In this document: piece by piece, positions 15,135 to 25,137 of the stretch
Layout of the letters: every line of letters begins with the position of its first letter
Position numbering within the stretch: the first letter of the stretch is position 1
Assembly: GCA_017546245.1 (NCBI GenBank)
Contig: JAFYXI010000018.1
Span: 1-48,591, forward strand
Origin: Clostridia bacterium
GTDB lineage: Bacteria; Bacillota; Clostridia; UBA1381; UBA9506
Direction of reading: 5' to 3'
Length of the DNA stretch: 48,591 nucleotides
Notes under the pieces: generated by a model
The model's input: the letters and a program-made list of their open reading frames with translations, nothing else
Database searches by the model: none
What the model was told of the DNA's origin: nothing
Translations under genes and position numbers: made by a program

Positions 15135-16816
15135 TGAAAAAAAATAAAGCTTTAAAATGGGATCTGAAGCTGGCAAAGCACGTGCGTTTTGGCATAATAT
15201 CGCTCTCGGCATTGGGTATTTTGTATTCGGTATTAAATACAGTCTTTGCGCTTGTTTCCAAAGAGGTCATAGATGCAGCAGCAAATGCTGCATCGGGAAA
15301 AGTGTCGGATAATTTAATAAAGCTCTGTATTTTTCTTGCAATTTTAATTGCTTTGCAGCTTGTGTTTCAAGTTGTTATATCAAAGCTTGCCGTTAAAACA
15401 TCAGGTAAGGTTGTTATAGAGTGTAAAAAGCAACTTTTTTCAGCATTGCTTCATAAAGAGGCGACTAGTGTTTTGAAATATCATTCGGGAGAGCTTTTAA
15501 ACAGACTCACAAGTGATGTGGCGGTTATTTCGGGTGCGATAAGTTCGCTTATTCCTGATTTGATTCACTACATAACAAGCGCTGCGGCGAGCTTTATAGT
15601 GCTTTTTGTTCTTGATAAGACTTTGGCAATTTTATGCCTTTTTGCACTTCCTGTTGTGTTTTTTGCAAGCAGAATATACAGGAAGAAAATGAAATATTTC
15701 CACAAGCGTGTTCAGGAAAGTGACGGAAAAACGCGTTCGTTTATGCAGGAAACATTATCAAACATTCTGGTTATAAAATCATTTGGCAGCGAAGAAAAAG
15801 TAGTTGATGTTGCAACAGAACTGCAGACAGACAACTATAAATTAAATTTAAAAAGAAATGACATAAGCATAATGTCCAATCTTTTGTTTTTTATAGCAAT
15901 GACAGCAGGCTATTACTTTGCAATGGCGTGGGGTGCGCTTCGTATGGCAAACGGCCTTATGTCGTTTGGTACATTAATGGCGGTTCTTCAGCTGGTTGAA
16001 CAATTACAGTCGCCTTTTCGCAGCTTGTCGTCTGTAATGCCGCAGTATTATGCGATGACAGCATCGACCGAACGTATAATGGAGCTTGAAGATATGCCTG
16101 AAGAAGAAACGGCAGATGCTGACTTTGACAGAGAAAAAATATATGATAAAGCAAGCGCATTTTGTGTTGAAAATCTGACTTTTTCTTATGATGACAAGCT
16201 TGTTTTAGATAATGTAAGCTTTAAAATCGAAAAAGGCGAATTTGTGGCTGTAACAGGACTCTCGGGAGCGGGTAAGTCTACATTGCTAAAGCTGTTTTTG
16301 GGAATAATTGAGGCAGATAGCGGAGAGATATATCTGCTCGATGAAAATGGAGAAAAACTTAATTTAGATGCAAAAACCCGTGCGCTTTTTGCTTATGTTC
16401 CGCAGGGAAATTTAATACTTTCGGGCACAATCAGAGAAAACATAGCCTTTGCCAAATCTGATGCAACCGAAGAAGAAATTATTTATGCGGCAAAAATGGC
16501 AGAGATATGGAATGAAATATCGGCTTTGCCCGAGGGTTTGGATACAGTTTTAGGTGAAAGCGGTATGGGACTTTCTGAAGGTCAGATTCAAAGACTGGCA
16601 ATTGCAAGAGCTCTTTTATATGATGCGCCTGTCTTGCTTTTGGATGAATGTACATCTGCGCTGGACGAAAAAACAGAAAAAGCAGTGCTTGATAATTTGA
16701 TTTCGCTAAAAAGCAAAACCTGTCTTACAGTATCGCACAAGGCGGCTGCTAAGGAATGCTGCAATATGAATTTGTTTGTAGAAAACGGAATAGTTTATAA
16801 ACTTGAAAAAAATTAA
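15131..16816 (+). CDS. ABC transporter, fused permease and ATPase (peptide exporter-like)
   Basis: Half-transporter of 561 residues, expected to work as a homodimer. A six-helix ABC exporter domain (about 1-310) precedes an ATPase with Walker A 'GLSGAGKST', signature 'LSEGQIQRLAIARALL', Walker B 'VLLLDECTSALD' (catalytic Glu present) and H-loop 'VSHK'. No N-terminal C39 leader peptidase is fused, which fits with a separate peptidase gene upstream. It overlaps that gene by ATGA and ends just before the pyrimidine operon promoter. The likely job is export of the cassette's unknown product. Confidence 0.88.
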   Translation: MMKKNKALKWDLKLAKHVRFGIISLSALGILYSVLNTVFALVSKEVIDAAANAASGKVSDNLIKLCIFLAILIALQLVFQVVISKLAVKTSGKVVIECKKQLFSALLHKEATSVLKYHSGELLNRLTSDVAVISGAISSLIPDLIHYITSAAASFIVLFVLDKTLAILCLFALPVVFFASRIYRKKMKYFHKRVQESDGKTRSFMQETLSNILVIKSFGSEEKVVDVATELQTDNYKLNLKRNDISIMSNLLFFIAMTAGYYFAMAWGALRMANGLMSFGTLMAVLQLVEQLQSPFRSLSSVMPQYYAMTASTERIMELEDMPEEETADADFDREKIYDKASAFCVENLTFSYDDKLVLDNVSFKIEKGEFVAVTGLSGAGKSTLLKLFLGIIEADSGEIYLLDENGEKLNLDAKTRALFAYVPQGNLILSGTIRENIAFAKSDATEEEIIYAAKMAEIWNEISALPEGLDTVLGESGMGLSEGQIQRLAIARALLYDAPVLLLDECTSALDEKTEKAVLDNLISLKSKTCLTVSHKAAAKECCNMNLFVENGIVYKLEKN

Positions 16817-16825
16817 AAGTTTTTG

Positions 16826-16854
16826 TAGACAAATGATATATTTTGTGGTATACT
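16826..16854 (+). promoter_or_regulatory. Promoter of the pyrimidine operon
   Basis: TAGACA (16826-16831), 17-base spacer, TATACT (16849-16854), with an extended -10 TGG. Transcription should begin near 16861, giving a leader of about 210 bases before pyrR. Confidence 0.75.
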
Positions 16855-16860
16855 AAAATG

Positions 16861-17026
16861 CAGAGATTAAAATTTCGGTAAAAACCTTTAAATCGGTACA
16901 GAGATGCTGATAAGGTGTGCTCAATTTCATACTGCTTGCGGACAAGGTGTATCTATATAGGTGCGTTGCCTTGCATGTTGTGTTGTAAATTCACTCTTAT
17001 CACATCTGTGGTAAGAGTTTTTATTT
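16861..17026 (+). promoter_or_regulatory. PyrR-dependent attenuator leader
   Basis: The leader contains a PyrR-binding-loop match, GTACAGAGATGCTG (16896-16909), closed by ACCTT/AAGGT (16884-16888 with 16912-16916). This is the layout of the Bacillus pyr anti-antiterminator. It ends in a strong terminator stem (16993-17018) followed by a T tract. PyrR bound to UMP would stabilise the binding loop and allow the terminator to form, lowering operon expression when pyrimidines are plentiful. Confidence 0.82.
16993..17026 (+). terminator. Attenuator terminator before pyrR
   Basis: The stem ACTCTTATCACA/TGTGGTAAGAGT (12 complementary positions, one G-U; the innermost pair is replaced by a four-base loop) is followed by TTTTTATTTT. 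It is the regulated stop of the PyrR leader. Confidence 0.85.
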
Positions 17027-17074
17027 TATTATGAGATTATAGAATAAGAGTTTTAGAAAGTGAGGCGAAATCGG

Positions 17075-17620
17075 ATGGAAATTAAAAGTGCAGAAATATT
17101 GGATTCTGCAGCAATGAAACGTGCAATTTCGCGTATTGCTTACGAAATATTAGAAAAAAATAAAGGAACAGAGGATTTGGCTTTGGTCGGTATTTTGCGA
17201 AGAGGAATAGTCCTAGCAGACCGGTTAAAAAAAAGATTCTGCGAAATAGAAGGTGTCGAGGTTCCGACGGGTGTGCTAGACATAACACGCTTTCGTGATG
17301 ATATTAAAAAGGGTGAAAACCTTCCCGAAACAAGCGGAACAAAAATCGATTTTTCGGTTGAAAATAAAAAAATTGTGTTAGTTGACGATGTTTTATATAC
17401 AGGCCGCACAGTCCGCGCAGCAATCGAGGCAATTATGGAGCTTGGCAGACCGGCAAAAATTGAACTGGCTGTTATGATAGACCGGGGACACAGAGAATTG
17501 CCGATAAGAGCAGATTATGTAGGAAAAAATGTTCCCACCGCAAAGAGTGAGAGCATACAGGTAGAGTTTATTGAAACCGGCGGCAAAGAGTGTGTCGAAC
17601 TTAAAAAAGATAGAGATTAA
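17075..17620 (+). CDS. pyrR: Bifunctional pyr operon regulator / uracil phosphoribosyltransferase PyrR
   Basis: Binds the pyr leader RNA and also has uracil phosphoribosyltransferase activity in the family. The length of 181 residues equals that of the Bacillus protein. The PRPP-binding motif '[12 protein letters not shown]' is at 101-112, and '[15 protein letters not shown]' and '[11 protein letters not shown]' are also conserved. ATG 17075 follows GAGGCG; the in-frame GTG 15 bases upstream precedes that site. First gene of the operon it regulates; pyrB follows after 16 bases. Confidence 0.95.
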   Translation: MEIKSAEILDSAAMKRAISRIAYEILEKNKGTEDLALVGILRRGIVLADRLKKRFCEIEGVEVPTGVLDITRFRDDIKKGENLPETSGTKIDFSVENKKIVLVDDVLYTGRTVRAAIEAIMELGRPAKIELAVMIDRGHRELPIRADYVGKNVPTAKSESIQVEFIETGGKECVELKKDRD

Positions 17621-17636
17621 CGGGGAGGAAGCATCA

Positions 17637-18566
17637 ATGGAATTTAAGCATAAGGATCTGCTGGGTATAAAACAGCTTAGCCGTGAAGAAATTATAGGAA
17701 TCTTAAATCATGCAAAAAAAATGAAAGAGATTGTTCTTTCTGATTGTAAAAAAACACCCGACTTACAAGGCAAATCGGTTGTAACATTATTTTATGAAAA
17801 CAGCACAAGAACAAGAATGTCGTTTGAGCTTGCTTCGAAATATATGAGCGCAAATGCCGCAAATATTACGGCAAGCGGCTCATCGGTTGCAAAGGGCGAA
17901 ACCTTAATAGATACTGCCCGCACACTGGACAGTATGGGAACAGACGTTATTATAATCCGTCATTCATCATCGGGCGCACCGCATCTTATTGCTAAAAACG
18001 TAAAAGCTTCTGTAATAAATGCCGGTGACGGTATGAACGAACACCCTACACAGGCTCTTTTGGATATGTTTACCATTAAAGAAAATAAAGGCAGAATAGC
18101 AGGTCTTAAGGTTGCTATTGTGGGCGACGTTGCACACAGCCGTGTTGCCCGTTCGGATATTTATGCGCTTACAAAATTAGGGGCAGAGGTAGTTGTGGGC
18201 GGTCCGTCAACCCTTATGCCGACAGAAATAGAAAAGCTTGGTGCTAAAGCTTATCAGAGTGTGCATGAGGCAATGATTGACGCTGATGTTGTAATCGGAT
18301 TAAGAATCCAGCAGGAAAGACAAAAAAGCGGTTTGATTCCGAGCTTAAGAGAGTATCATCGCTTTTTTGGTGTAGATGACCAGAGAATGAAGTTTGCAAA
18401 GCCTGATGCGCTTTTGATGCATCCGGGACCTGTAAACCGAGGCGTTGAGCTTACAAGTGCGATTATGGAAACGGACGCAAGCAAGATAAACGAGCAGGTA
18501 ACAAACGGAGTTTCGGTCAGAATGGCTGTTCTGGATATTCTGACTAAGGGAGGAATAATCGAATGA
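17637..18566 (+). CDS. pyrB: Aspartate carbamoyltransferase catalytic subunit
   Basis: Condenses carbamoyl phosphate with aspartate. The 309 residues carry the carbamoyl-phosphate loop '[11 protein letters not shown]' (54-64), the flexible-loop '[14 protein letters not shown]', '[11 protein letters not shown]' and '[11 protein letters not shown]'. ATG 17637 is preceded by GGGGAGGAA; the longer frame overlapping pyrR is not used. No pyrI regulatory subunit is nearby, as in other Bacillota. The stop overlaps the pyrC start (ATGA). Confidence 0.96.
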   Translation: MEFKHKDLLGIKQLSREEIIGILNHAKKMKEIVLSDCKKTPDLQGKSVVTLFYENSTRTRMSFELASKYMSANAANITASGSSVAKGETLIDTARTLDSMGTDVIIIRHSSSGAPHLIAKNVKASVINAGDGMNEHPTQALLDMFTIKENKGRIAGLKVAIVGDVAHSRVARSDIYALTKLGAEVVVGGPSTLMPTEIEKLGAKAYQSVHEAMIDADVVIGLRIQQERQKSGLIPSLREYHRFFGVDDQRMKFAKPDALLMHPGPVNRGVELTSAIMETDASKINEQVTNGVSVRMAVLDILTKGGIIE

Positions 18567-19864
18567 GAATATTAATTAAAGGCGGTCGTGTTATCGACCC
18601 GAAAACAAATACAGACAAGGTTTCAGACGTTTATATAGAAAACGGAGTCATTGAAGAAATCGGTGAAGATATTTCAAAAAAATTTGAAGATTTGGCTGAA
18701 CTTACCGTAATTGATGCTAAAGGCAAGGTTGTTTCACCGGGATTGGTAGATATGCATTGCCACCTTCGTGAACCCGGTCAGGAATATAAAGAGGATATAG
18801 AAAGCGGAACAAAAGCAGCGGCAATGGGTGGTTTTACATCAATTGCGTGTATGCCGAATACAAATCCTCCGATTGATAATGCTCCGATTGCCGAGTATGT
18901 AATAAATCGGGCAGCCCAGGTCGGTAAGGTTAATGTTTACCCCATAGGTGCAGTAACAAAGGGCTTAAAGGGTGAGGTTTTAGCTGACATCGGAGAGCTT
19001 AAATTTGCAGGTGTTGTTGCAATTTCTGATGACGGCAGACCGGTACAGAATGCAAATATTATGAGAAGAGCCTTAGAATATTCTGATATGTTCGATACAT
19101 TGGTTGTTTCACATTGTGAAGAACTCGAGCTTTTAGACGGCGGAGTTATGAACGAGGGTTATATGTCAACATATCTTGGATTAAAGGGCATATCAAATGC
19201 AGTTGAAGATGTTCAGATTGCAAGAGATATAATTTTAGCGGAAGAAACAAAAACACGTGTTCATATCTGCCACGTAAGCACAAAGGGCGGTGTAGAGCTT
19301 GTACGTCAGGCTAAAAAACGCGGTGTTAACGTAACCTGTGAAACCTGTCCTCACTACTTTACACTTACAGAAGCGGCAGTTGAAGGCTTTAACACAAATG
19401 CTAAAATGAATCCGCCACTCAGAACTCAGGAGGATTTAGAGGCAATTATCGAAGGTCTTTGCGACGGAACAATAGATGTTATTGCAACAGACCACGCACC
19501 GCACCATATTGACGAAAAGAACTTAGAGTTTGATAAAGCACTAAATGGTATAATTGGTTTTGAAACAGCTTTAGGCTTAGGCATAACCTACCTTGTAAAA
19601 ACCGGCAAGCTTACACTCAGCGAGCTTATTCGCAAAATGGCACTTAATCCGGCAAATCTGCTCTCGATTAACAAGGGAATTATTGCAGAAGGCAAGCCGG
19701 CAGATATAATTATATTTAATCCTGATGAAGAATATAAGGTTGATGTTAAAAGCTTTTTGTCAAAATCCAAGAACTCGCCTTATGACGGATATTGCTTAAA
19801 CGGTAAGGTTGAATATACAATAGTAGGCGGTAAGATAGTTGTAAATCAGGGCGTAATGCTTTAA
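18563..19864 (+). CDS. pyrC: Dihydroorotase (type I)
   Basis: Zinc amidohydrolase that cyclises carbamoyl aspartate to dihydroorotate. The 433 residues contain the metal motif '[11 protein letters not shown]' (His 65 and 67), 'AISDDGRPV', '[10 protein letters not shown]' and 'IATDHAPHH', all type I features. It overlaps pyrB by four bases, which suggests coupled synthesis with the previous enzyme in the pathway. pyrF follows after 20 bases with its own GGGAGG site. Confidence 0.96.
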   Translation: MRILIKGGRVIDPKTNTDKVSDVYIENGVIEEIGEDISKKFEDLAELTVIDAKGKVVSPGLVDMHCHLREPGQEYKEDIESGTKAAAMGGFTSIACMPNTNPPIDNAPIAEYVINRAAQVGKVNVYPIGAVTKGLKGEVLADIGELKFAGVVAISDDGRPVQNANIMRRALEYSDMFDTLVVSHCEELELLDGGVMNEGYMSTYLGLKGISNAVEDVQIARDIILAEETKTRVHICHVSTKGGVELVRQAKKRGVNVTCETCPHYFTLTEAAVEGFNTNAKMNPPLRTQEDLEAIIEGLCDGTIDVIATDHAPHHIDEKNLEFDKALNGIIGFETALGLGITYLVKTGKLTLSELIRKMALNPANLLSINKGIIAEGKPADIIIFNPDEEYKVDVKSFLSKSKNSPYDGYCLNGKVEYTIVGGKIVVNQGVML

Positions 19865-19884
19865 AATAAAGGGAGGCTTTAAAA

Positions 19885-20802
19885 ATGTCAATGGAATTAC
19901 TGATTGAAAAAATCAAAAAAACAGGAAACCCGACAGTTGCGGGCTTAGACCCTAAGCTTGATTATGTTCCTGAATATATGAAGCAGGAGACATTCGAAAC
20001 CTACGGTAAAAATGCTCGTGGTGCAGGTGAAGCACTTTTTCAGTTCAACAAGGGTCTGATTGATGAGCTTTGCGATGTTGTTCCTGCTGTAAAACCTCAG
20101 ATGGCATATTACGAAATGTACGGTCTGGCAGGACTTGAAGCACTTGCAAAAACTGTAAGGTATGCAAAAGAAAAAGGTCTTTATGTTATATTAGACGGTA
20201 AAAGAAACGACATCGGCTCGACTGCCGAAGCATATGCGGCTGCATATTTAGGCGAGTCTAAAATTGATGATGAAGCATCTTGGACAGATTTTCCGGCAGA
20301 TTGCCTGACGGTAAATCCTTATCTGGGAACAGACGGAGTTATGCCGTTTGTTAAGCTGTGCGAAGAAAAAGACAAGGGAATATTTGTGCTGGTAAAAACC
20401 TCTAACCCATCTTCAGGAGAATTTCAGGATCTTAAAATAGATGAAAATACCTTGTACGAAAAAGTTGCAGGTTTAGTAAATAAATGGGGAGAAAGCACAA
20501 TCGGTACAAGCGGATATTCAGGTGTCGGTGCAGTTGTTGGTGCAACCTATCCGCAGCAGATTTCTGAGCTTAGAAAAATTATGCCAAAAACTTATTTCTT
20601 AGTTCCCGGCTACGGCGCACAGGGAGGCAAGGCAGAAGATGTTGCAAAGGCATTTAATTCGGACGGCTTAGGCGCAATTATTAATGCATCGCGTTCGATT
20701 ATGTGTGCATATAAAAAGAGCGGAGCGCCTGAAAAGGATTACGCAAAGGCAGCCAAAGAAGAGGCTTTGCGTATGAAAGAAGATATAGTTCGTTTCTTAT
20801 AA
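19885..20802 (+). CDS. pyrF: Orotidine 5'-phosphate decarboxylase (long type)
   Basis: Last step to UMP. The 305-residue length places it in the longer PyrF subfamily rather than the common form of about 240 residues. The catalytic Asp/Lys/Asp array is in 'VILDGKRNDIGST' (D104, K106, D109), followed by 'VNPYLGTDGVMPF' and 'VPGYGAQGGKAEDV'. It is co-transcribed between pyrC and carA. The orotate-forming and PRPP-transfer genes that should act just before it (pyrD, pyrE) are not in the operon. Confidence 0.94.
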   Translation: MSMELLIEKIKKTGNPTVAGLDPKLDYVPEYMKQETFETYGKNARGAGEALFQFNKGLIDELCDVVPAVKPQMAYYEMYGLAGLEALAKTVRYAKEKGLYVILDGKRNDIGSTAEAYAAAYLGESKIDDEASWTDFPADCLTVNPYLGTDGVMPFVKLCEEKDKGIFVLVKTSNPSSGEFQDLKIDENTLYEKVAGLVNKWGESTIGTSGYSGVGAVVGATYPQQISELRKIMPKTYFLVPGYGAQGGKAEDVAKAFNSDGLGAIINASRSIMCAYKKSGAPEKDYAKAAKEEALRMKEDIVRFL

Positions 20803-20848
20803 TAAATAAATGTTACAACATATAGAAAAAAACAAGGGAGGAGTCAGC

Positions 20849-21925
20849 TTGAAAAAAGCATATTTGGTATTAGAAGACGGTACTGTGTTCGAAGGTGAAA
20901 GCTTTGGAGCAGAGGGCGAAGTAATCGGTGAAGTGGTGTTCCAGACCTCTATGGTAGGGTATCAGGAAACACTTACAGACCCGTCAAATGCAGGACTTAT
21001 TGTTATGATGACATATCCGCTTATAGGTAACTGCGGAATAAATGATGAGGATAACGAATCAGAAAAGCCGGTTTTAAAAGGTCTTATTATTAAAGAACCG
21101 TCACTTAATCCTAACAATTTCCGTTGCAAAGGAAAGATAGAGGATTATCTTAAAAATCACAATATTATAACATTAACAGGCATAGACACAAGAGAATTAA
21201 CCAGAAAAATACGTTCTGAGGGTGTAATGAACGGAGCAATCACATTTGATGCAAACTTCGATTACGAAAACCGTAAAGACGAACTTAAAGCATATGAGGT
21301 TGGCGAGGTTATCGAAAGTGTAAGCTGTAAAGAAAAATATACCGCAGGTAACGGAAAATATAAAGTTGCAATGCTTGATTTAGGCGCTAAACGCAGCGTT
21401 ATCGAAAGTATCGCAGCGCACGACTGCACAGTTACTGTTTATCCGGCAACTGCAACTGCTGATGAGATTTTGGCAGACAAGCCTGACGGTATAGTTTTAT
21501 CAAACGGTCCGGCAGATCCTGGACGGTGTGCTGCGCAGATTGAAACAGCAAAAAAACTTTTAGATTCAAAAATCCCTGTTATGGGAATATGCTTAGGTCA
21601 TTTGATTCTTGCAATAGCGGCAGGGGCAAAAACCAAGAAAATGAAGTTCGGACATCGCGGTGCAAATCAGCCGGTTAAAGATTTAGCAAGCGGTCGTACC
21701 TATATAACAAGCGAGAATTACGGCTATACAGTAGATGGCGATTCAATTGATGAAAAAGCAATTAAGGTTTCTCATATAAATGTAAACGACCAGGCAATAG
21801 AAGGTTTAGAATATGTTAATCGTCCGGCATTTTCAATAGCGTTCCACCCGGGGGCAGTTCCCGGAGCGCACAGCACAAAATATATGCTTGAGCGGTTTAT
21901 CGATATGATGGGAGGAAACAAATAA
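20849..21925 (+). CDS. carA: Carbamoyl-phosphate synthase small (glutaminase) subunit, altered active site
   Basis: Normally hydrolyses glutamine and channels ammonia to CarB. The 358 residues comprise an N-terminal CarA domain and a class I glutamine amidotransferase domain. The catalytic Cys is present in 'GICLGHLIL' (Cys near 248), and His in 'FHPGAVPG'. The usual 'CLGHQ' is CLGHL, the catalytic 'HPE' is HPG, and 'TSQNHGY' is TSENYGY, so glutaminase activity may be reduced or lost. The start is TTG 20849 after GGGAGGAG; the upstream ATG at 20810 precedes that site. The stop overlaps the carB start by one base (TAATG). Identity from order and fold is firm; activity is uncertain. Confidence 0.9.
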   Translation: MKKAYLVLEDGTVFEGESFGAEGEVIGEVVFQTSMVGYQETLTDPSNAGLIVMMTYPLIGNCGINDEDNESEKPVLKGLIIKEPSLNPNNFRCKGKIEDYLKNHNIITLTGIDTRELTRKIRSEGVMNGAITFDANFDYENRKDELKAYEVGEVIESVSCKEKYTAGNGKYKVAMLDLGAKRSVIESIAAHDCTVTVYPATATADEILADKPDGIVLSNGPADPGRCAAQIETAKKLLDSKIPVMGICLGHLILAIAAGAKTKKMKFGHRGANQPVKDLASGRTYITSENYGYTVDGDSIDEKAIKVSHINVNDQAIEGLEYVNRPAFSIAFHPGAVPGAHSTKYMLERFIDMMGGNK

Positions 21926-24900
21926 TGCCGAAGAGAGAAGATATTAAAAAAGTATTGGTTATCGGCTCAGGTCCGATTGTTATAGGTCAGGCGGCAGAGT
22001 TTGACTATGCAGGAACACAGGCTTGTCGCGCACTTCAGGAGGAAGGCTTAGAGGTTGTGTTGATTAACTCAAATCCTGCAACCATTATGACAGATAAAAT
22101 GATGGCAGATAAAATTTATATCGAGCCATTAGTTGCTGATGTTGTTAAAAAAGTAATTGAAATTGAACGTCCTGACAGCATTTTGCCGACACTGGGCGGT
22201 CAGACAGGTCTTAACCTTGCGATGGAGCTTGCTGAAGAGGGATACCTCTACAAAATGGGTGTAAAGCTCTTAGGAACAAACACCACTGCAATCAAAAAAG
22301 CAGAAGACCGTCAGGCTTTTAAAGATACAATGGAAGAAATCGGCGAGCCGTGTATAGCATCAAAGGTTGTTGATACCTATGAAGATGCGCTCAGCTTTGC
22401 AAGAGAAATCGGTCTTCCGGTTATCGTTCGTCCGGCTTACACTTTGGGTGGTACCGGCGGTGGTATTGCTTATACCGAGCAGGAACTGGAAGAAATTGCA
22501 ACTAACGGCTTAAGACTTTCGCGTGTGCATCAGGTTCTTATCGAAAAATGTATCTCCGGCTGGAAAGAAATTGAGTTCGAGGTTATCCGTGATGCAAAGG
22601 GTAATGCGATTACAGTTTGCTCGATGGAAAACATTGACCCGGTTGGTGTTCATACCGGTGACTCAATCGTTGTAGCGCCTGCACAGACTCTTTCTGCCAA
22701 AGAGTATCAGATGTTAAGAAACGCATCTCTTAACATCATCAATGCGCTTGGCATCGAGGGCGGATGTAACTGTCAGTTTGCACTTCATCCCGAAAGCTTT
22801 GAATATGCAGTTATCGAGGTTAACCCAAGACTTTCGCGTTCATCGGCTTTGGCATCTAAAGCGACAGGCTATCCGATTGCTAAGGTTGCATCAAAAATTG
22901 CGGTAGGTTACGGTCTTGACGAAATTAAAAATGCGGTTACCGGCACAACCTATGCGTGCTTTGAGCCGACTATTGACTATGTTGTTGTAAAGTTCCCGAA
23001 GTGGCCATTTGATAAATTCGTTAAAGCAAAACGCACACTCGGAACACAGATGAAAGCAACAGGCGAAATTATGGCAATTTCTGATTCTATCGAGGGCGGT
23101 TTGATGAAATCTGTTCGTTCTTTAGAGTTAGGACTTCATACATTTGAAATGCCTAAGCTTAAAAATCTGTCTAAAAAAGAAATTGAAAAGCGTTTAAATA
23201 CAATCGACGACGAACGTTTCTTTGTTGTCTGCGAAGCCATCCGTCGCGGCATTTCGCTCGAGGCAATTCACGATGTTACAATGATTGACCTGTTCTTCTT
23301 AGACAAGCTTAAAAACATTGTAGATATGGAAAATATGTTAAAGTCGGGCAATCTGTCACGTGACATCTTGCGCAAGGCGAAACGTATGGGCTTTACCGAT
23401 AAGGCTATTGCAGAATACTGCGGTATGAAAGAAGCAGAAATTAAGGCGCTGAGAAAACGCTATGATGTTCTTCCGACTTATAAAATGGTTGATACCTGCG
23501 CAGCAGAGTTCGAAGCAAAAACACCGTACTATTATTCAACTTACGACCGTTATTCAGAAGCTAAAGCCTCTGATAAAAAGAAAGTTTTAGTTATCGGCTC
23601 AGGACCGATCAGAATCGGTCAGGGTATAGAATTTGACTATTGCTCGGTTCACGCTGTATGGGCATTAAAAGAAGCAGGCTATGAAACAATTATAGTAAAT
23701 AACAATCCCGAAACAGTAAGTACCGACTTTGATACAGCAGACAAGCTCTATTTTGAGCCGTTAACAGCCGAAGATGTTGCAAACATCGTTGAAGTTGAAA
23801 AACCATACGGTGCACTTGTTCAGTTCGGCGGACAGACCGCTATTAAGCTTACTCAGGCACTTAAAGATATGGGTGTAAACATCTTGGGAACAAAAGCAGA
23901 GGATGTTGATGCAGCTGAAGACAGAGAACTGTTTGACGAAATTTTAGAGCAGTGCAAAATTCCGCGTCCTGCCGGACGTACAGTATTTACACACGCAGAA
24001 GCATTAGAGGCAGCAAATGAACTCGGTTATCCGGTTTTGGTTCGTCCGTCATACGTGCTTGGCGGTCAGGGTATGGAAATCGCATTTAACGATAACGACG
24101 TTAAAGAATTTATGGACATCATTACTATGATTAAGCAGGAGCATCCTATCTTAATCGATAAATATATGATGGGTAAAGAGTTAGAGGTTGATGCAATCTG
24201 TGACGGAGAGGATATTTTAATACCCGGTATTATGGAGCATTTAGAAAGAGCCGGTGTTCACTCCGGTGACTCTATATCTGTTTATCCTACACAGACAATT
24301 TCTCAAAAGCACAAGGATACACTTGTTGACTATACCAAAAAGCTTGCGCGTGCTCTGCACGTTGTCGGTCTTGTAAACATTCAGTTCGTTTTATACGAAG
24401 ATGAGGTATATGTAATCGAGGTTAACCCACGTTCTTCACGTACTGTTCCTTACATTTCAAAGGTAACAAACGTGCCGATGGTAGACCTTGCTACGCGTTG
24501 CGTTTTAGGCGAAAAATTAAAGGATATGGGATGCGGAACAGGCTTGCATCCTGAAGGTGAATATGTTGCCGTTAAGGTGCCTGTATTCTCATTCGAAAAG
24601 CTCCACGATGTTGATGCATCCTTAGGACCTGAAATGAAATCAACAGGTGAGGTTTTAGGTATTTCTAAAAACTTTGGCGAAGCTCTTTATAAAGGTCTTC
24701 TTGCAGCAGGCTTTAAGATGAGCGGCAAAGGCAACGTTTTAATTACCGTTCGCGATAACGACAAACGCGAAATGCTTGACATTGCAAAAGATTTTGAAGA
24801 AATGGGTTACAATCTTTTTGCAACGGCAAATACAGCGCATTATCTTAACAAAAACTGCGTTGCAACAAGTGTTGTTAAAAAGATTGGCGAAGGCAGTCCT

Positions 24901-25122
24901 GATATTATGGATCTTATGCAAGAGGGTAAATTTGATATGGTAATCAATACCCCGACAAGAGGTCGCCAACCCGGACGTGACGGATTTAAAATCCGTCGTA
25001 AAACCGTTGAGCATTCTATTCCGTGTCTGACATCCTTGGATACTGCTAAAGCCTATATCCGCAGTATGAAATCAGGTGTATCGCGCGAAGAGCTTAATAT
25101 GGTTAACTTAATTGATGTATAA
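21925..25122 (+). CDS. carB: Carbamoyl-phosphate synthase large subunit
   Basis: Makes carbamoyl phosphate from bicarbonate, ammonia and two ATP. The 1065-residue, full-length chain shows two homologous ATP-grasp halves, each opening with a 'VLVIGSGPI' segment (near residues 10 and 550) and containing '[13 protein letters not shown]' or '[12 protein letters not shown]'. An oligomerisation domain lies between and an MGS-like allosteric domain is at the C-terminus. No change in key motifs was noticed, in contrast to its CarA partner. It joins carA by a TAATG overlap. Confidence 0.97.
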   Translation: MPKREDIKKVLVIGSGPIVIGQAAEFDYAGTQACRALQEEGLEVVLINSNPATIMTDKMMADKIYIEPLVADVVKKVIEIERPDSILPTLGGQTGLNLAMELAEEGYLYKMGVKLLGTNTTAIKKAEDRQAFKDTMEEIGEPCIASKVVDTYEDALSFAREIGLPVIVRPAYTLGGTGGGIAYTEQELEEIATNGLRLSRVHQVLIEKCISGWKEIEFEVIRDAKGNAITVCSMENIDPVGVHTGDSIVVAPAQTLSAKEYQMLRNASLNIINALGIEGGCNCQFALHPESFEYAVIEVNPRLSRSSALASKATGYPIAKVASKIAVGYGLDEIKNAVTGTTYACFEPTIDYVVVKFPKWPFDKFVKAKRTLGTQMKATGEIMAISDSIEGGLMKSVRSLELGLHTFEMPKLKNLSKKEIEKRLNTIDDERFFVVCEAIRRGISLEAIHDVTMIDLFFLDKLKNIVDMENMLKSGNLSRDILRKAKRMGFTDKAIAEYCGMKEAEIKALRKRYDVLPTYKMVDTCAAEFEAKTPYYYSTYDRYSEAKASDKKKVLVIGSGPIRIGQGIEFDYCSVHAVWALKEAGYETIIVNNNPETVSTDFDTADKLYFEPLTAEDVANIVEVEKPYGALVQFGGQTAIKLTQALKDMGVNILGTKAEDVDAAEDRELFDEILEQCKIPRPAGRTVFTHAEALEAANELGYPVLVRPSYVLGGQGMEIAFNDNDVKEFMDIITMIKQEHPILIDKYMMGKELEVDAICDGEDILIPGIMEHLERAGVHSGDSISVYPTQTISQKHKDTLVDYTKKLARALHVVGLVNIQFVLYEDEVYVIEVNPRSSRTVPYISKVTNVPMVDLATRCVLGEKLKDMGCGTGLHPEGEYVAVKVPVFSFEKLHDVDASLGPEMKSTGEVLGISKNFGEALYKGLLAAGFKMSGKGNVLITVRDNDKREMLDIAKDFEEMGYNLFATANTAHYLNKNCVATSVVKKIGEGSPDIMDLMQEGKFDMVINTPTRGRQPGRDGFKIRRKTVEHSIPCLTSLDTAKAYIRSMKSGVSREELNMVNLIDV

Positions 25123-25137
25123 AGCGGAGGAATCAGC

